A stretch of 19,190 nt of DNA from Candidatus Saccharimonadota bacterium (GTDB lineage Bacteria; Patescibacteriota; Saccharimonadia; CAILAD01; BJGX01). Shown here piece after piece: positions 1 to 7,947 of the stretch. The notes beneath the pieces are model-generated. The model was given only the letters and a program-made list of their open reading frames with translations. It did not search any database and was not told the DNA's origin. The stretch lies in contig JACDEK010000008.1 of NCBI GenBank assembly GCA_013816445.1, positions 1-19,190 of the forward strand, read 5' to 3'. The position numbers and the translations under genes are program-made. Position 1 is the first letter of the stretch; every line of letters starts with the position of its first letter.

Positions 1-2
1 CC

Positions 3-149
3 TTACAAGAATCACATAGAAAACGTCTAAGTTTTCATCTGTGGCTTGACTGTGGTGAACAACCAAATTCAAAGATTATAAACACTATTGTAGAGAAAAT
101 TACTAATGATATATTACGTGTAACGCCAGGTAAAGCAAAAATCTGTTAA
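3..149 (+). CDS. C-terminal fragment of an unrecognised protein (truncated by window start)
   Basis: The frame starting at base 3 is open from the window edge to a TAA at 147-149 and gives 48 residues ending in GKAKIC. The other two forward frames are closed by stops within the first 30 bases. The fragment is mixed in composition, with a Cys at its end and another in the segment WLDCGEQ, and has no transmembrane segment. I do not recognise the family and assign no function. It is followed by about 40 AT-rich bases and then the promoter of the L,D-transpeptidase gene, so it probably ends the preceding transcription unit. A chance open frame of this length at an edge cannot be excluded. Confidence 0.5.
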   Translation, partial: LQESHRKRLSFHLWLDCGEQPNSKIINTIVEKITNDILRVTPGKAKIC

Positions 150-190
150 AACAACTTCTTCAAACATAACAATAATATACATTTTCACTG

Positions 191-196
191 TATAAT
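191..196 (+). promoter_or_regulatory. -10 box (TATAAT) of the L,D-transpeptidase gene
   Basis: A perfect TATAAT lies 20 bases before the ATG at 217. No good -35 is visible at the right spacing; the best hexamer, AACAAT at 168-173, is weak. A transcript starting about 7 bases after the box would begin near 203. It would then exclude the in-frame TTG at 196-198 and leave a leader of about 14 bases. This argues for translation from the ATG at 217. Confidence 0.6.
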
Positions 197-216
197 TGAA
201 TAACAAGAAAAAAATT

Positions 217-1719
217 ATGGATATACATAACAATCCAAACTCTCAAAAGCAGTACTCTCATAGGTTTCATTTACCAAAGATAATCTCGCGTTCTGGTCAA
301 AAACCGAGCCGAAATGCTAGGATCAACTTTGTAATTATAAGTGTATTACTAATCTTTTGTTTTGTTGATTTGGTCATTACTGCAATAACGATGGGCAGAA
401 TGTATCCCGGAGTTTCAATTGCCGGAAAAGATGTGAGTTTTTTAACTCGAAGTGAAACATATAGCTTAATTAAGAGTCAAAACTTGAAACGAAATTTTAC
501 AATTAAAGTAGGAGATAAAGTTTTTACAACTACTTCAGGTGAGCTTGGTGCAAACTATGACACTCAAACAACGGTGGACACTGCTTACTCTGTAGGTAGA
601 GATCAGTCTCTTCCAAGTCTCGGCCTCACTAATAGTACTACAAAAGGTCAAATTGGTTTTGCCTATAATATTGATCAAGTATTATTAAGAAAATTTACTA
701 CCTCAATAATACAGTCGGTGGGCCATGACGCAGTAAATGCGAGCTTACAAGTAAATAACGGAATAGTTGAAACTACTCCCGATCAAGATGGCTTAAGAAT
801 AGATCAAAAATATTTAAATAAAATTCTAGCGATTGCACTCAGTGATGCTAGAGACCAAAATATCAGTCTTGAGCCAACGGTTTTGAAAGCCGATATTTTG
901 GCAAGCCAGGTGGGGACAGCGAAACAACAGGCAGAAACTTTGCTTACTAAAAATGTTACACTTTCCTATGACGGAAAAACGTATGGTGCTGATAAAACAG
1001 CGATTGGTCATATGATTGTTTTTACAAGTTTCATAGGTATTGATGGTAAACCTCAACTCAAGGCAGAGGTTTCTTCTGAGCAAGTTGCTGGTTTTGTGCA
1101 GTCAACTGCAAATAGAATTAACATTAAGCCAGTAAACAAAAAAGTCACAGCTAGTAATGGAACACAGACTGTTGAACGTGAGGGTGTTGATGGGTTGGCA
1201 GTTAGTCAGCAACCTGCAATTAACGCTATTGTGGCGGCGCTTAATGCAAATACAGACGTAAACTTTTCTTTTACTGCATCTCCAGTAGCATTTAGGACTG
1301 AAGTGAGTCAAAATGGTGCTCTAGGTGGTTTGAATGCAAATAGTTATATTGAAGTTAGCTTAAATACTCAACGTTTGTGGGCGTGGCAAGATGGACAAGT
1401 AGTATTCTCTACCCCAATCACGAGTGGTGCATCTGGCTATGGGTTCGGAACGCAGACAGGCCAATTCTCTATTTATGCCAAAGAACGCAGTCGGTATCTT
1501 AATGGCAGTCAGTATGGTTGGAGTTATAACGTTTTTGTTGATTATTGGATGCCATTCAATGGAGGTGTAGGGTTGCATGATGCTGATTGGCGGAGTAGTT
1601 TTGGTGGACAGGATTATATAAATGGTGGTAGTCATGGCTGTGTTAATATGGCAAAAGGTTCAGCTGCCTTCTTGTATAGTTGGGCAGGTGTTGGCACGCC
1701 TGTATGGATACATTCATAG
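217..1719 (+). CDS. VanW/PG_binding_4-type L,D-transpeptidase with C-terminal YkuD domain
   Basis: This is a membrane-anchored cell-wall enzyme predicted to form 3-3 peptidoglycan cross-links or attach proteins to the wall (500 aa from ATG 217). A basic cytoplasmic N-terminus of about 33 residues is followed by one transmembrane helix at about 36-58. The exposed segment begins MYPGVSIAGKDVS, the usual opening of the peptidoglycan-binding 4 / VanW-associated domain, and two such regions fill about 65-365. The YkuD domain spans about 375-500. It has the catalytic signature GLHDADW (His454) and SHGCVN at 472-477 with nucleophile Cys475, so it looks active. The frame extends upstream to a TTG at 196, but that codon overlaps the TATAAT box, so ATG 217 is preferred. 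The gene is monocistronic, with its own promoter and another promoter directly after it. Which cross-link it makes cannot be told from sequence. Confidence 0.93.
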   Translation: MDIHNNPNSQKQYSHRFHLPKIISRSGQKPSRNARINFVIISVLLIFCFVDLVITAITMGRMYPGVSIAGKDVSFLTRSETYSLIKSQNLKRNFTIKVGDKVFTTTSGELGANYDTQTTVDTAYSVGRDQSLPSLGLTNSTTKGQIGFAYNIDQVLLRKFTTSIIQSVGHDAVNASLQVNNGIVETTPDQDGLRIDQKYLNKILAIALSDARDQNISLEPTVLKADILASQVGTAKQQAETLLTKNVTLSYDGKTYGADKTAIGHMIVFTSFIGIDGKPQLKAEVSSEQVAGFVQSTANRINIKPVNKKVTASNGTQTVEREGVDGLAVSQQPAINAIVAALNANTDVNFSFTASPVAFRTEVSQNGALGGLNANSYIEVSLNTQRLWAWQDGQVVFSTPITSGASGYGFGTQTGQFSIYAKERSRYLNGSQYGWSYNVFVDYWMPFNGGVGLHDADWRSSFGGQDYINGGSHGCVNMAKGSAAFLYSWAGVGTPVWIHS

Positions 1720-1754
1720 ACTATTTGCCTGTGCACTTGATTATTTTCAGATTA

Positions 1755-1784
1755 ATGACAAACAGTAAGCATAACTGGTATAAT
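1755..1784 (+). promoter_or_regulatory. Extended -10 promoter of the 1792-4812 unit, probably leaderless
   Basis: A -35-like ATGACA (1755-1760) is followed after 18 bases by TATAAT (1779-1784), which carries the extended -10 TGG at 1776-1778. The ATG of the next gene starts 7 bases after the -10 box. Transcription should therefore begin at or within a base of the start codon, with no room for a Shine-Dalgarno site. Confidence 0.7.
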
Positions 1785-1791
1785 TAAAGAT

Positions 1792-2289
1792 ATGGACAAT
1801 TCTATTAATAGCCAACCACCACCTACAGTACTTGCGCAGAATGTTGCTCCTCAACCTGCATTACTACTCAATCAAGAACAAATACAACCCATAACTCAAC
1901 CTGTTGTTGAACAACCTTTAGGGCAAGTAGCTCCAGAAATTTTGCCAGCAACAGCTTCCGTTGAAACAGCTAATCCTGTTGCGCAAGCAGAAACAAATAC
2001 GACATCCGAAGAACTGCCAGCAACTCAACAGCCGATACAGTCACCTTCAGGGCAAGTGTGGTCTACTGAGGTTCATACCGATAGCACAACAGCACGCGAA
2101 AATACGATAGATACAAATGTTCCAGCAGCCCTTCAGGCTGAAGACGTTGAATTGATTGAAAAGCCGTGGGTGGATATTGTTGAAAAAGTTATCGATTCGT
2201 CGAAAGATGATCCATATACTGAAGACGTTGGACACCACAAAACTAGTAGAGAATATAAAAAAGCACGGTTTAATCTTGATGTGAAGTAG
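1792..2289 (+). CDS. Disordered Pro/Gln-rich protein with a short conserved-looking acidic C-terminus; partner of the downstream ATPase
   Basis: This 165-aa cytoplasmic-looking protein has no signal peptide or membrane helix. Residues 1 to about 115 are low complexity, rich in Pro, Gln, Ala, Thr and Val, with no globular pattern. The last ~45 residues change character, with the motif PWVDIVEKVIDSSKDDPY, then acidic and finally basic (KKARFNLDVK). From memory, short proteins ending in a similar W-V-x-x-V-E…KDDPY tail precede this kind of ATPase in other Patescibacteria; I cannot verify this here. The gene is 6 bases upstream of the ATPase and certainly co-transcribed with it, suggesting a partner or adaptor held by the C-terminal tail. 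The start is set by the promoter, whose presumed transcription start coincides with the ATG. The function is unknown. Confidence 0.8.
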   Translation: MDNSINSQPPPTVLAQNVAPQPALLLNQEQIQPITQPVVEQPLGQVAPEILPATASVETANPVAQAETNTTSEELPATQQPIQSPSGQVWSTEVHTDSTTARENTIDTNVPAALQAEDVELIEKPWVDIVEKVIDSSKDDPYTEDVGHHKTSREYKKARFNLDVK

Positions 2290-2295
2290 TAAGCT

Positions 2296-4812
2296 ATGAA
2301 TCAATTTGTTATTTTTATGGTATTAGTCCTAGCTTTATTTATTACGACCCTTGTTATTGTTGGTTATTTTTTGTATCGAAAAAAAGCCCGTCGAGCCAAA
2401 GACATAGAACGCTCTTTGAAAATGGTACCATTACTCGTTAAGCTACCTCCACAAGAAGTAGAAGAAGGTAGTCGAGATTTACGCGAGCTTATCAAAGAAA
2501 ATATTTCAAAAGCTGAAGGAGTATTTAATCTACTCTCTGGCGTAGCAACTGAAAAGGCTGGATTCTATGGTAAAAAACATATCAGTTTTGAAATTGTTGC
2601 TGAAGGGAAATTAATTAACTTCTATATCGCTGTTCCGGTAAGTATTCTTAGTGCAGTACAGAAGGCACTTACTTCTGGATATCCAGATATCCAGATAGAA
2701 AAATCCGAGGAGACCAATATATTTTCTCAAAAAAGTAAAATTGCTGGTGTGCAGGGCGGAGAAATTCAGCTTATTAAGGAAAGTTTTTTACCAATTAACA
2801 CCTATAGAGAGAGCGATTCAGATGCTCTTTCTGGTATGTTATCGGGTCTTTCTAGCTTACAAGATCATGAAGGAGCGGCTATACAGATACTTGTACGACC
2901 TGCGGGCTCTGACTGGCAGAAACAAGCTATACAGCGTGCAAAGCAGATTCTTGACCCAAATAAAAAATCTGACACTCCTTCTTCTAAGATTTTGGACTTT
3001 ATCTTAGAAGTTTTAAAGGCTCCGTTCAGAGGTAGCTCTGAGGGAGATAGTAAGCCACAAGAAAAAAAACAGCCTGATACTCTCGATCAAAAAAAATCCG
3101 AGATGATCGAGCAAAAAGCTAAATTACCGGCTTTTGAAAGCCTTATTCGATTAGTAGCAAGCTCTGATGAACCAGCTCGAGCAAAAGTGCTCGTGCAAGA
3201 TATGATACTGGGATTTTCTCAACTCAATCTAGGTGGAGCTAATGGTTTTAAGTTTATGTCAGCTGACTCTCCCCAAGAGATAGCAACTAATTTTATTTTT
3301 CGTTTTTTTCCTGCTAATAAAAAGAAAATGGTACTAAACTCGGCTGAACTCGCAACTATATTTCATCTGCCAAGTGAAACAATTGGTATATCTACTCAGC
3401 TTGACCGTAGGGCAGCTAAAGAAGTTCCGGCACCTGGTGGCTTACCAACTGAAGGTCTACGTATGGGTTTAAATATTTACCATGGAGTAGAGACACCAAT
3501 ATTTTTAACCCCTGATGATAAGCGTCGGCATGTGTATATAATTGGTCAGACGGGTACCGGTAAGTCAGTATTACTGACAAATATGATGCTGCAAGATGCC
3601 TATGCTGGTAGAGGGTTTTGTTTTATCGACCCAAATGGGGATGAAGCCGAAAGACTGCTTGGTAGAATACCACCAGAACGAGCTGAAGATGTTATTTATT
3701 TCTCTCCAGGCGATATGGAGTATCCTCTTGGTTTTAATATTATGGAATATGATCGTGATCACCCTGAGCAACGCGACTTTTTGGTACAAGAAGCTCTGAG
3801 TATGCTCTATAAACTATATGATCCAACTCACCAAGGCATTATTGGCCCGCAATTTGAAAACTGGTTTCGTAATGCCGCACTCACCGTAATGGCAGACCCA
3901 GAAGGTGGAACTTTCTTGGAGATTCCAAAGGTTTTTACTGACGATGAGTTTTTGAAGAAGAAATTTAAGCACCTAACTGATCCTACTGTGCAATCTTTCT
4001 GGACTGGTGAAATGGCTCAAACTGATCAGCGCTCAAAATCAGATATGTTAGGATATTTTGCTTCAAAATTTGGTGCTATGGCCAATAATGAAATGCTTCG
4101 TAATATCATCGGTCAGAAACACTCAGCATTGAATTTTCGCGAAGTGATGGATACAAATAAAATTTTGATTGTTAACTTAAGTAAAGGCTTGATGGGCGAA
4201 CAAAATGCCAAAATGCTTGGTATGATATTTGTTATTAAGTTACAGGTGGCGGCTATGAGTCGCGCAAATATTCCTGAAGATCAACGAGTAGATTTTGCAT
4301 TGTATGTAGATGAATTTCAGAATATCGCGACCGATAGCTTTGCAACTATTCTTTCGGAAGCTCGTAAATATCATTTTAATTTAACAGTAGCCAATCAATA
4401 TATAGAACAGATAGATGAGCAGATACGAGACGCCGTATTTGGCAATGTTGGTAGTATGGTTATTCATAGAGTAGGTAATGATGATGCAGAGTATGTGGCA
4501 AAACAATTTGCGCCACAATTTAGTGCTAGTGATATTGCGAATATTCCAAATCACTACGCTGCTGCAAAAATTATTGCTGGAGGCTACCCCACTACCCCAT
4601 TTACGATGAGGGGCTATCCTCCTGTTGATAATGAAGTTATTAATGTTGAACTACAATCGGCTATGCGTGATTTGAGTAGAAGCAAGTATGGACGGCCTAA
4701 GGCAGAAGTTGCTGCAGAAGTTGCCAGGAGCCTAGAAAGTAGTTCGGGTGAAGAGCCAGATTTTGGCGGTGGTGATGCAGACGATATGGGACATAATAAG
4801 ATGAACGTATAA
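2296..4812 (+). CDS. Membrane-anchored VirB4/VirD4/TraG-like ATPase (type IV secretion DNA-binding family)
   Basis: This 838-aa protein has one N-terminal transmembrane helix (about 5-26) and a basic stop-transfer. A ~350-residue N-terminal region follows that I can only class as the conserved Patescibacteria domain seen before such ATPases (I recall it as DUF8128). It contains a Lys/Gln/Glu-rich linker near 245-280. The RecA-like motor has Walker A GQTGTGKS at 417-424 and Walker B FALYVDEFQN (Asp672, Glu673). FIDPNGDEAERLL and the late segment GNVGSMVIHRVG are typical of TraD/VirD4-type proteins. The last ~30 residues are acidic and Gly-rich. The likely role is to energise translocation of DNA or protein, or pilus-like assembly, at the membrane. 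No VirB6, VirB8, VirB10 or relaxase is in the window, so conjugation is not supported. It is co-transcribed with the small 1792 gene. The ATPase family is certain; the substrate is not. Confidence 0.9.
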   Translation: MNQFVIFMVLVLALFITTLVIVGYFLYRKKARRAKDIERSLKMVPLLVKLPPQEVEEGSRDLRELIKENISKAEGVFNLLSGVATEKAGFYGKKHISFEIVAEGKLINFYIAVPVSILSAVQKALTSGYPDIQIEKSEETNIFSQKSKIAGVQGGEIQLIKESFLPINTYRESDSDALSGMLSGLSSLQDHEGAAIQILVRPAGSDWQKQAIQRAKQILDPNKKSDTPSSKILDFILEVLKAPFRGSSEGDSKPQEKKQPDTLDQKKSEMIEQKAKLPAFESLIRLVASSDEPARAKVLVQDMILGFSQLNLGGANGFKFMSADSPQEIATNFIFRFFPANKKKMVLNSAELATIFHLPSETIGISTQLDRRAAKEVPAPGGLPTEGLRMGLNIYHGVETPIFLTPDDKRRHVYIIGQTGTGKSVLLTNMMLQDAYAGRGFCFIDPNGDEAERLLGRIPPERAEDVIYFSPGDMEYPLGFNIMEYDRDHPEQRDFLVQEALSMLYKLYDPTHQGIIGPQFENWFRNAALTVMADPEGGTFLEIPKVFTDDEFLKKKFKHLTDPTVQSFWTGEMAQTDQRSKSDMLGYFASKFGAMANNEMLRNIIGQKHSALNFREVMDTNKILIVNLSKGLMGEQNAKMLGMIFVIKLQVAAMSRANIPEDQRVDFALYVDEFQNIATDSFATILSEARKYHFNLTVANQYIEQIDEQIRDAVFGNVGSMVIHRVGNDDAEYVAKQFAPQFSASDIANIPNHYAAAKIIAGGYPTTPFTMRGYPPVDNEVINVELQSAMRDLSRSKYGRPKAEVAAEVARSLESSSGEEPDFGGGDADDMGHNKMNV

Positions 4813-4831
4813 TTTAGTTAACCTAAAGGGC

Positions 4832-4861
4832 TTGCGTTTCTACTAAAGAGTGTATTACAAT
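4832..4861 (+). promoter_or_regulatory. Promoter of the LPQTG surface-protein unit
   Basis: TTGCGT (4832-4837) and TACAAT (4856-4861) are separated by 18 bases. A CATAAG word (4866-4871) follows near the expected transcription start. This gives a leader of about 47 bases ending in a very strong purine run, AAGGGGGG at 4896-4903, 11 bases before the ATG at 4915. Confidence 0.6.
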
Positions 4862-4914
4862 GAATCATAAGTATTAACAGGAATGTATTTGTCTTAAGGG
4901 GGGCAAAATAAAAT

Positions 4915-7254
4915 ATGAAAAACTTTCGTGATGTCGTAACAGATTTTTCCATCGGAGCTCTATCAAAGAGTAAAGTTGGTTTTTATGCAAAAAGACTCGC
5001 GAAAGAAACAGCAACTCGCAGGCTAGCTTCAGCTTTAATGATTGGTCTACTTGTTTTTCAGTTTGTAACGTTTATTGCCCCGCCTAAGAGTAGTCAGGCT
5101 TCTGGCTCAGACTTAATTCCGGGTGGTTTTGCAAATGTACAAGACTTACTCAATAAGTATGATGCTAACGTAGGGCGAAGTGATGGCCTGGGCAATGGAA
5201 TCCACTCAATTATGGATGTTTTTGGTATTCAGAGAGCTGATATTGAGCATGCTGGTAATCCAAATGGTGGTGATGCAAATTGGTATTGTAATGGTGGTTT
5301 ACTTTCGATGGGTTATGGTGGCCCCGGTAATGCTGTTGCTGGTGCAACTGTTGGACCATGTGGTCAGCGTTGGGGACAGGGTGCAATTGCAGGCGTTCAT
5401 TTTAACAATGCTGATGGTAGTGCTAAGAAATATTTTATAGATTTAGGCTATGGTGCCCAATGGTATGAAATTGGCACATTGTATAATTGTGCAAACTTGG
5501 TGTTTTTTCCTACTCCACCCCCACCACCACCACCTGTAGCACAACCTAGCGTAAGTTGTTACGCCCTAAACTACACCGTACCAACTACAGTTGCTGGTAA
5601 TGATATTGGTTTTCGTGGCTATGCACATGGTGAAAATGTTGGCGGCGGTGATCTAGTAGATATGGAGTATCAGCGTACTGACGCGAATGATGTTCCTATT
5701 GATACACAGTGGGCACGTGGAATACCTCCAGATGGAAATAATATGTATATTGATGGAACGATCCGTGTATTTAACTATCCAAACCCAGGCTCATATAAAA
5801 TGCGACTGTGGATTCATCACAATAATGCCATTGCAGCTAATAGCGCCCAAGGTGCTTGTATCCAGACAGTTACTATTACTCCTAAACCCGTTCCACGTGC
5901 TTTGTATTGTGCCCAGCTCAACATTGCTAATAGCGGTACCAAAATATTTCAAGCTCCATATACACCATTCTTGCAGGGTGAAGCACGTCAAGTTGGCGAT
6001 TCAGGAAACACAGTTTACGCCAAGACCTTCACTTATTTACTTGCCCATGAAGTTCCGGCAGGGACAACAGGACCTGTAATTAATTATCAAGGAAAACTTT
6101 ATCTTGAAGGAAATCCGAACCCAGCTGGTAAAAACAGGATTATTCATACTAGTACAAACCAAACACCTAATGGCAGTGGATTATTTACTGACCCCACGAC
6201 TGGAGCGGGTTTTGACGCATCAGACTTTGCTCAAACAGCTTCAGGTAACTTACTTCTCATACTGCGCGTAACTGATCAAAATGGTGTTACTGCTCCAGAA
6301 AATCCTGATAATTGTTATGTACCATTTACAGTAACTCCTCAACCAAAAGATTATCGTTGTGTAAACTTAACAGCTCAACCAACCACCGGAAATGCTCCCC
6401 TTAATGTTGATATGACTGCTACTTCTAGTGTATTAAACACAAAGATTAAACAATATGACTTTGACTTTGGTGATGGCAACAAATTAACGGTTCCTTCTGA
6501 TAAGCTTACGACCTCAATAAAACATACTTATGCCACTGGTGGTAAGAAAACTGCCACAGTAACTGTTATGCCGGTAGAATCTATAGATTCAAAAGGTGGA
6601 GCTACGTGTAAAATTGACATTAATGTAGAGCAGCAAAACTTTAAGAAAACGGTTTCTAATACTACTCTTTTGACCACAGATGGTAAACCAACTGATGCTA
6701 ATAATCAGGTTGCAAAAGCAGGCGACAAACTGACATATCAGATAGGTATTTTGAATCTAGGCTCAACTGCAGTAAAAGACTTTGTTTTTGAAGATGATAT
6801 AACATATATGCTAGAATACGCTGATCTAGTAGATGCTGGAGGTGCACAACTAGTAAAAACTGGGCCAGTCTCAAAATTAGTATGGCCAGCAATGACAATT
6901 GCAGTTGCAAACCCTAAGAACCCTGTGTACATTGTGAAAACATTTACGATTCAAGTAAAAAGCCCGTTACCAACTAATGCGAAAAGTTCTACTGATGTTA
7001 GTAGTTATAATTGTTCAATAAAGAATGAGTTTCGGGGTAGTATAGTGATTACTCCACTCAGCGTGAACCCTGCAAAGAGATTAGAATGTACTTTCATTCC
7101 ACCAGAATTGCCACAAACAGGGCCAGGAGTTGCAATCGCGTTTATAGCTCTATTTGCAGCCAGCTCACTATTCCTTTTCTTTAGAAATAGATTATTAAAA
7201 CGAGAATTACAGTTAGTCGAGATATTAAATGAAGGAGAACCAACACATGGCTAA
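4915..7254 (+). CDS. Secreted multidomain surface protein with PKD domain and LPQTG sorting signal
   Basis: This 779-aa exported protein is probably wall- or membrane-anchored. A long basic N-terminus leads into a hydrophobic segment at about 39-56 and a plausible signal-peptidase site at SSQA|SG. Residues ~65-195 form a Cys- and Gly-rich domain that I do not recognise (it contains the phrase IHSIMDVFGIQ). A run of seven prolines near 200-207 acts as a linker. Beta-rich modules with paired cysteines fill ~210-475. A PKD domain lies at ~483-570 (DFDFGDGNK, then KHTYATGGKKTATVTV). An adhesin-like DUF11-type module follows at ~575-725 (AGDKLTYQIGILNLG). The C-terminus is LPQTG at 732-736, a hydrophobic helix and a basic stretch, the order of a sortase sorting signal. 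The tail after the helix is long and partly acidic, unlike classical signals. No sortase gene is in the window. The likely role is adhesion or surface scaffolding. Confidence 0.88.
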   Translation: MKNFRDVVTDFSIGALSKSKVGFYAKRLAKETATRRLASALMIGLLVFQFVTFIAPPKSSQASGSDLIPGGFANVQDLLNKYDANVGRSDGLGNGIHSIMDVFGIQRADIEHAGNPNGGDANWYCNGGLLSMGYGGPGNAVAGATVGPCGQRWGQGAIAGVHFNNADGSAKKYFIDLGYGAQWYEIGTLYNCANLVFFPTPPPPPPPVAQPSVSCYALNYTVPTTVAGNDIGFRGYAHGENVGGGDLVDMEYQRTDANDVPIDTQWARGIPPDGNNMYIDGTIRVFNYPNPGSYKMRLWIHHNNAIAANSAQGACIQTVTITPKPVPRALYCAQLNIANSGTKIFQAPYTPFLQGEARQVGDSGNTVYAKTFTYLLAHEVPAGTTGPVINYQGKLYLEGNPNPAGKNRIIHTSTNQTPNGSGLFTDPTTGAGFDASDFAQTASGNLLLILRVTDQNGVTAPENPDNCYVPFTVTPQPKDYRCVNLTAQPTTGNAPLNVDMTATSSVLNTKIKQYDFDFGDGNKLTVPSDKLTTSIKHTYATGGKKTATVTVMPVESIDSKGGATCKIDINVEQQNFKKTVSNTTLLTTDGKPTDANNQVAKAGDKLTYQIGILNLGSTAVKDFVFEDDITYMLEYADLVDAGGAQLVKTGPVSKLVWPAMTIAVANPKNPVYIVKTFTIQVKSPLPTNAKSSTDVSSYNCSIKNEFRGSIVITPLSVNPAKRLECTFIPPELPQTGPGVAIAFIALFAASSLFLFFRNRLLKRELQLVEILNEGEPTHG
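7233..7237 (+). promoter_or_regulatory. Ribosome binding site (AGGAG) that fixes the start of the Lys/Glu-rich gene at 7247
   Basis: AGGAG lies inside the end of the preceding coding region, 9 bases before ATG 7247. The earlier in-frame ATG at 7229 lies upstream of this site and has none of its own. The site supports 7247 and an 8-base overlap with the surface-protein gene. Confidence 0.7.
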
Positions 7255-7864
7255 CGGTCCGGAGACACACAGCGAAAGACTCGATGAAAACGTTGCAGAA
7301 CGCAATGAGCTGAAGAATCTTGAAAAGAAAAAATCACCAGAAAAAGGTATTACTAAAGCAGAGATTGAAAAAGGAGAACGTGACTTAGCCCTTAAGCGTG
7401 AACAGGCCGAAAAACACTTGAATGCAGAAAGAGAAAAACGAGAACTTGATTTGTCGCGCGACAAAGAAAAAAAAGCAGAAAAACAGGCAGAAAAAGTGCC
7501 AGAAAAGAAAGATCCAAAAAGCTATACTCCAGCGCAAAAAAAGACAGTGTACAAAGGTCAAATTAAACACGTTCAAGCTCAACTACCACGAGGTTCTAGA
7601 GCATTCTCAAAAGTAATTCATAATACCGCCGTCGAGAGGGTGAGTGATGTTGCAGGGAAAACAATTTTTCGCCCGTCAGCCCTTGTAGGTGGAGCTGTCA
7701 CGGGATTGGTTCTTGGTGGAACTGTGTATGTTATTGCTCAATTCTATGGTTACTCAAGCTTTGTGCAGTCATGGATGCTACCGATGCTACTGATAATTGG
7801 TGCTGTACTTGGTATTATTGCTGAATTATTTATAAATCTTTTGCGACATCCTCGTGAAGAGTAG
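7247..7864 (+). CDS. Lys/Glu-rich helical protein with two C-terminal transmembrane helices, unknown function
   Basis: This 205-aa protein begins with about 95 residues dominated by Lys, Glu, Arg and Asp in a heptad-like pattern (for example EKKKSPEKGITKAEIEKGER), predicted to be a long charged helix or coiled coil in the cytoplasm. A basic linker follows. Two hydrophobic helices at about 145-164 and 175-197 are separated by a short aromatic loop (YGYSSFVQSW), and the protein ends in a short charged tail. No enzymatic motif is visible and I do not recognise the family. It overlaps the surface-protein gene by 8 nt and so is translated from the same mRNA. It lies directly upstream of the F1-like operon. 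A membrane-tethered charged helix there invites comparison with a peripheral-stalk (b-like) subunit, although b has its membrane helix at the N-terminus. That role is speculation. Confidence 0.82.
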   Translation: MANGPETHSERLDENVAERNELKNLEKKKSPEKGITKAEIEKGERDLALKREQAEKHLNAEREKRELDLSRDKEKKAEKQAEKVPEKKDPKSYTPAQKKTVYKGQIKHVQAQLPRGSRAFSKVIHNTAVERVSDVAGKTIFRPSALVGGAVTGLVLGGTVYVIAQFYGYSSFVQSWMLPMLLIIGAVLGIIAELFINLLRHPREE

Positions 7865-7904
7865 TTTAAAGCCTCTAGACTTTAGACACAACAGCTGAAA
7901 TAAG

Positions 7905-7913
7905 TGGTAAAAT
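7905..7913 (+). promoter_or_regulatory. Extended -10 promoter of the F1-like ATPase operon
   Basis: TGG (7905-7907) directly precedes TAAAAT (7908-7913), an extended -10. The -35 is weak; TAGACA at 7883-7888 is 19 bases away. CATAAG begins at 7924, and the stretch AAGCATAAG…TTTTAAGGT downstream closely matches the leader of the third fibre gene near 17357. This promoter makes the 7948-12661 genes independent of the surface-protein unit, although read-through is possible because no terminator separates them. Confidence 0.6.
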
Positions 7914-7926
7914 AGACTATAAGCAT

Positions 7927-7940
7927 AAGGAGTTTTAAGG
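7927..7940 (+). promoter_or_regulatory. Two purine-rich ribosome binding sites before the c-like gene
   Basis: AAGGAG (7927-7932) lies 15 bases before GTG 7948, which is long. A second AAGG (7937-7940) lies 7 bases before it, which is normal. An in-frame TAA at 7936-7938 excludes any earlier start. GTG 7948 is therefore the most upstream possible start and ATG 7954 the alternative. Confidence 0.5.
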
Positions 7941-7947
7941 TCTTTTT

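Noticed and set aside
196..216. TTG at 196 as start of the L,D-transpeptidase
   Set aside because: It overlaps the TATAAT box and would lie upstream of the expected transcription start. ATG 217 fits better.
4813..4827. Short inverted repeat TTTAG-TTAAC-CTAAA after the ATPase as a terminator
   Set aside because: The stem has only five weak pairs and no T run follows.
7865..7885. Possible hairpin after the Lys/Glu-rich gene as a terminator
   Set aside because: Only about four A/T-rich pairs can form and no T run follows, so read-through into the F1-like operon remains possible.
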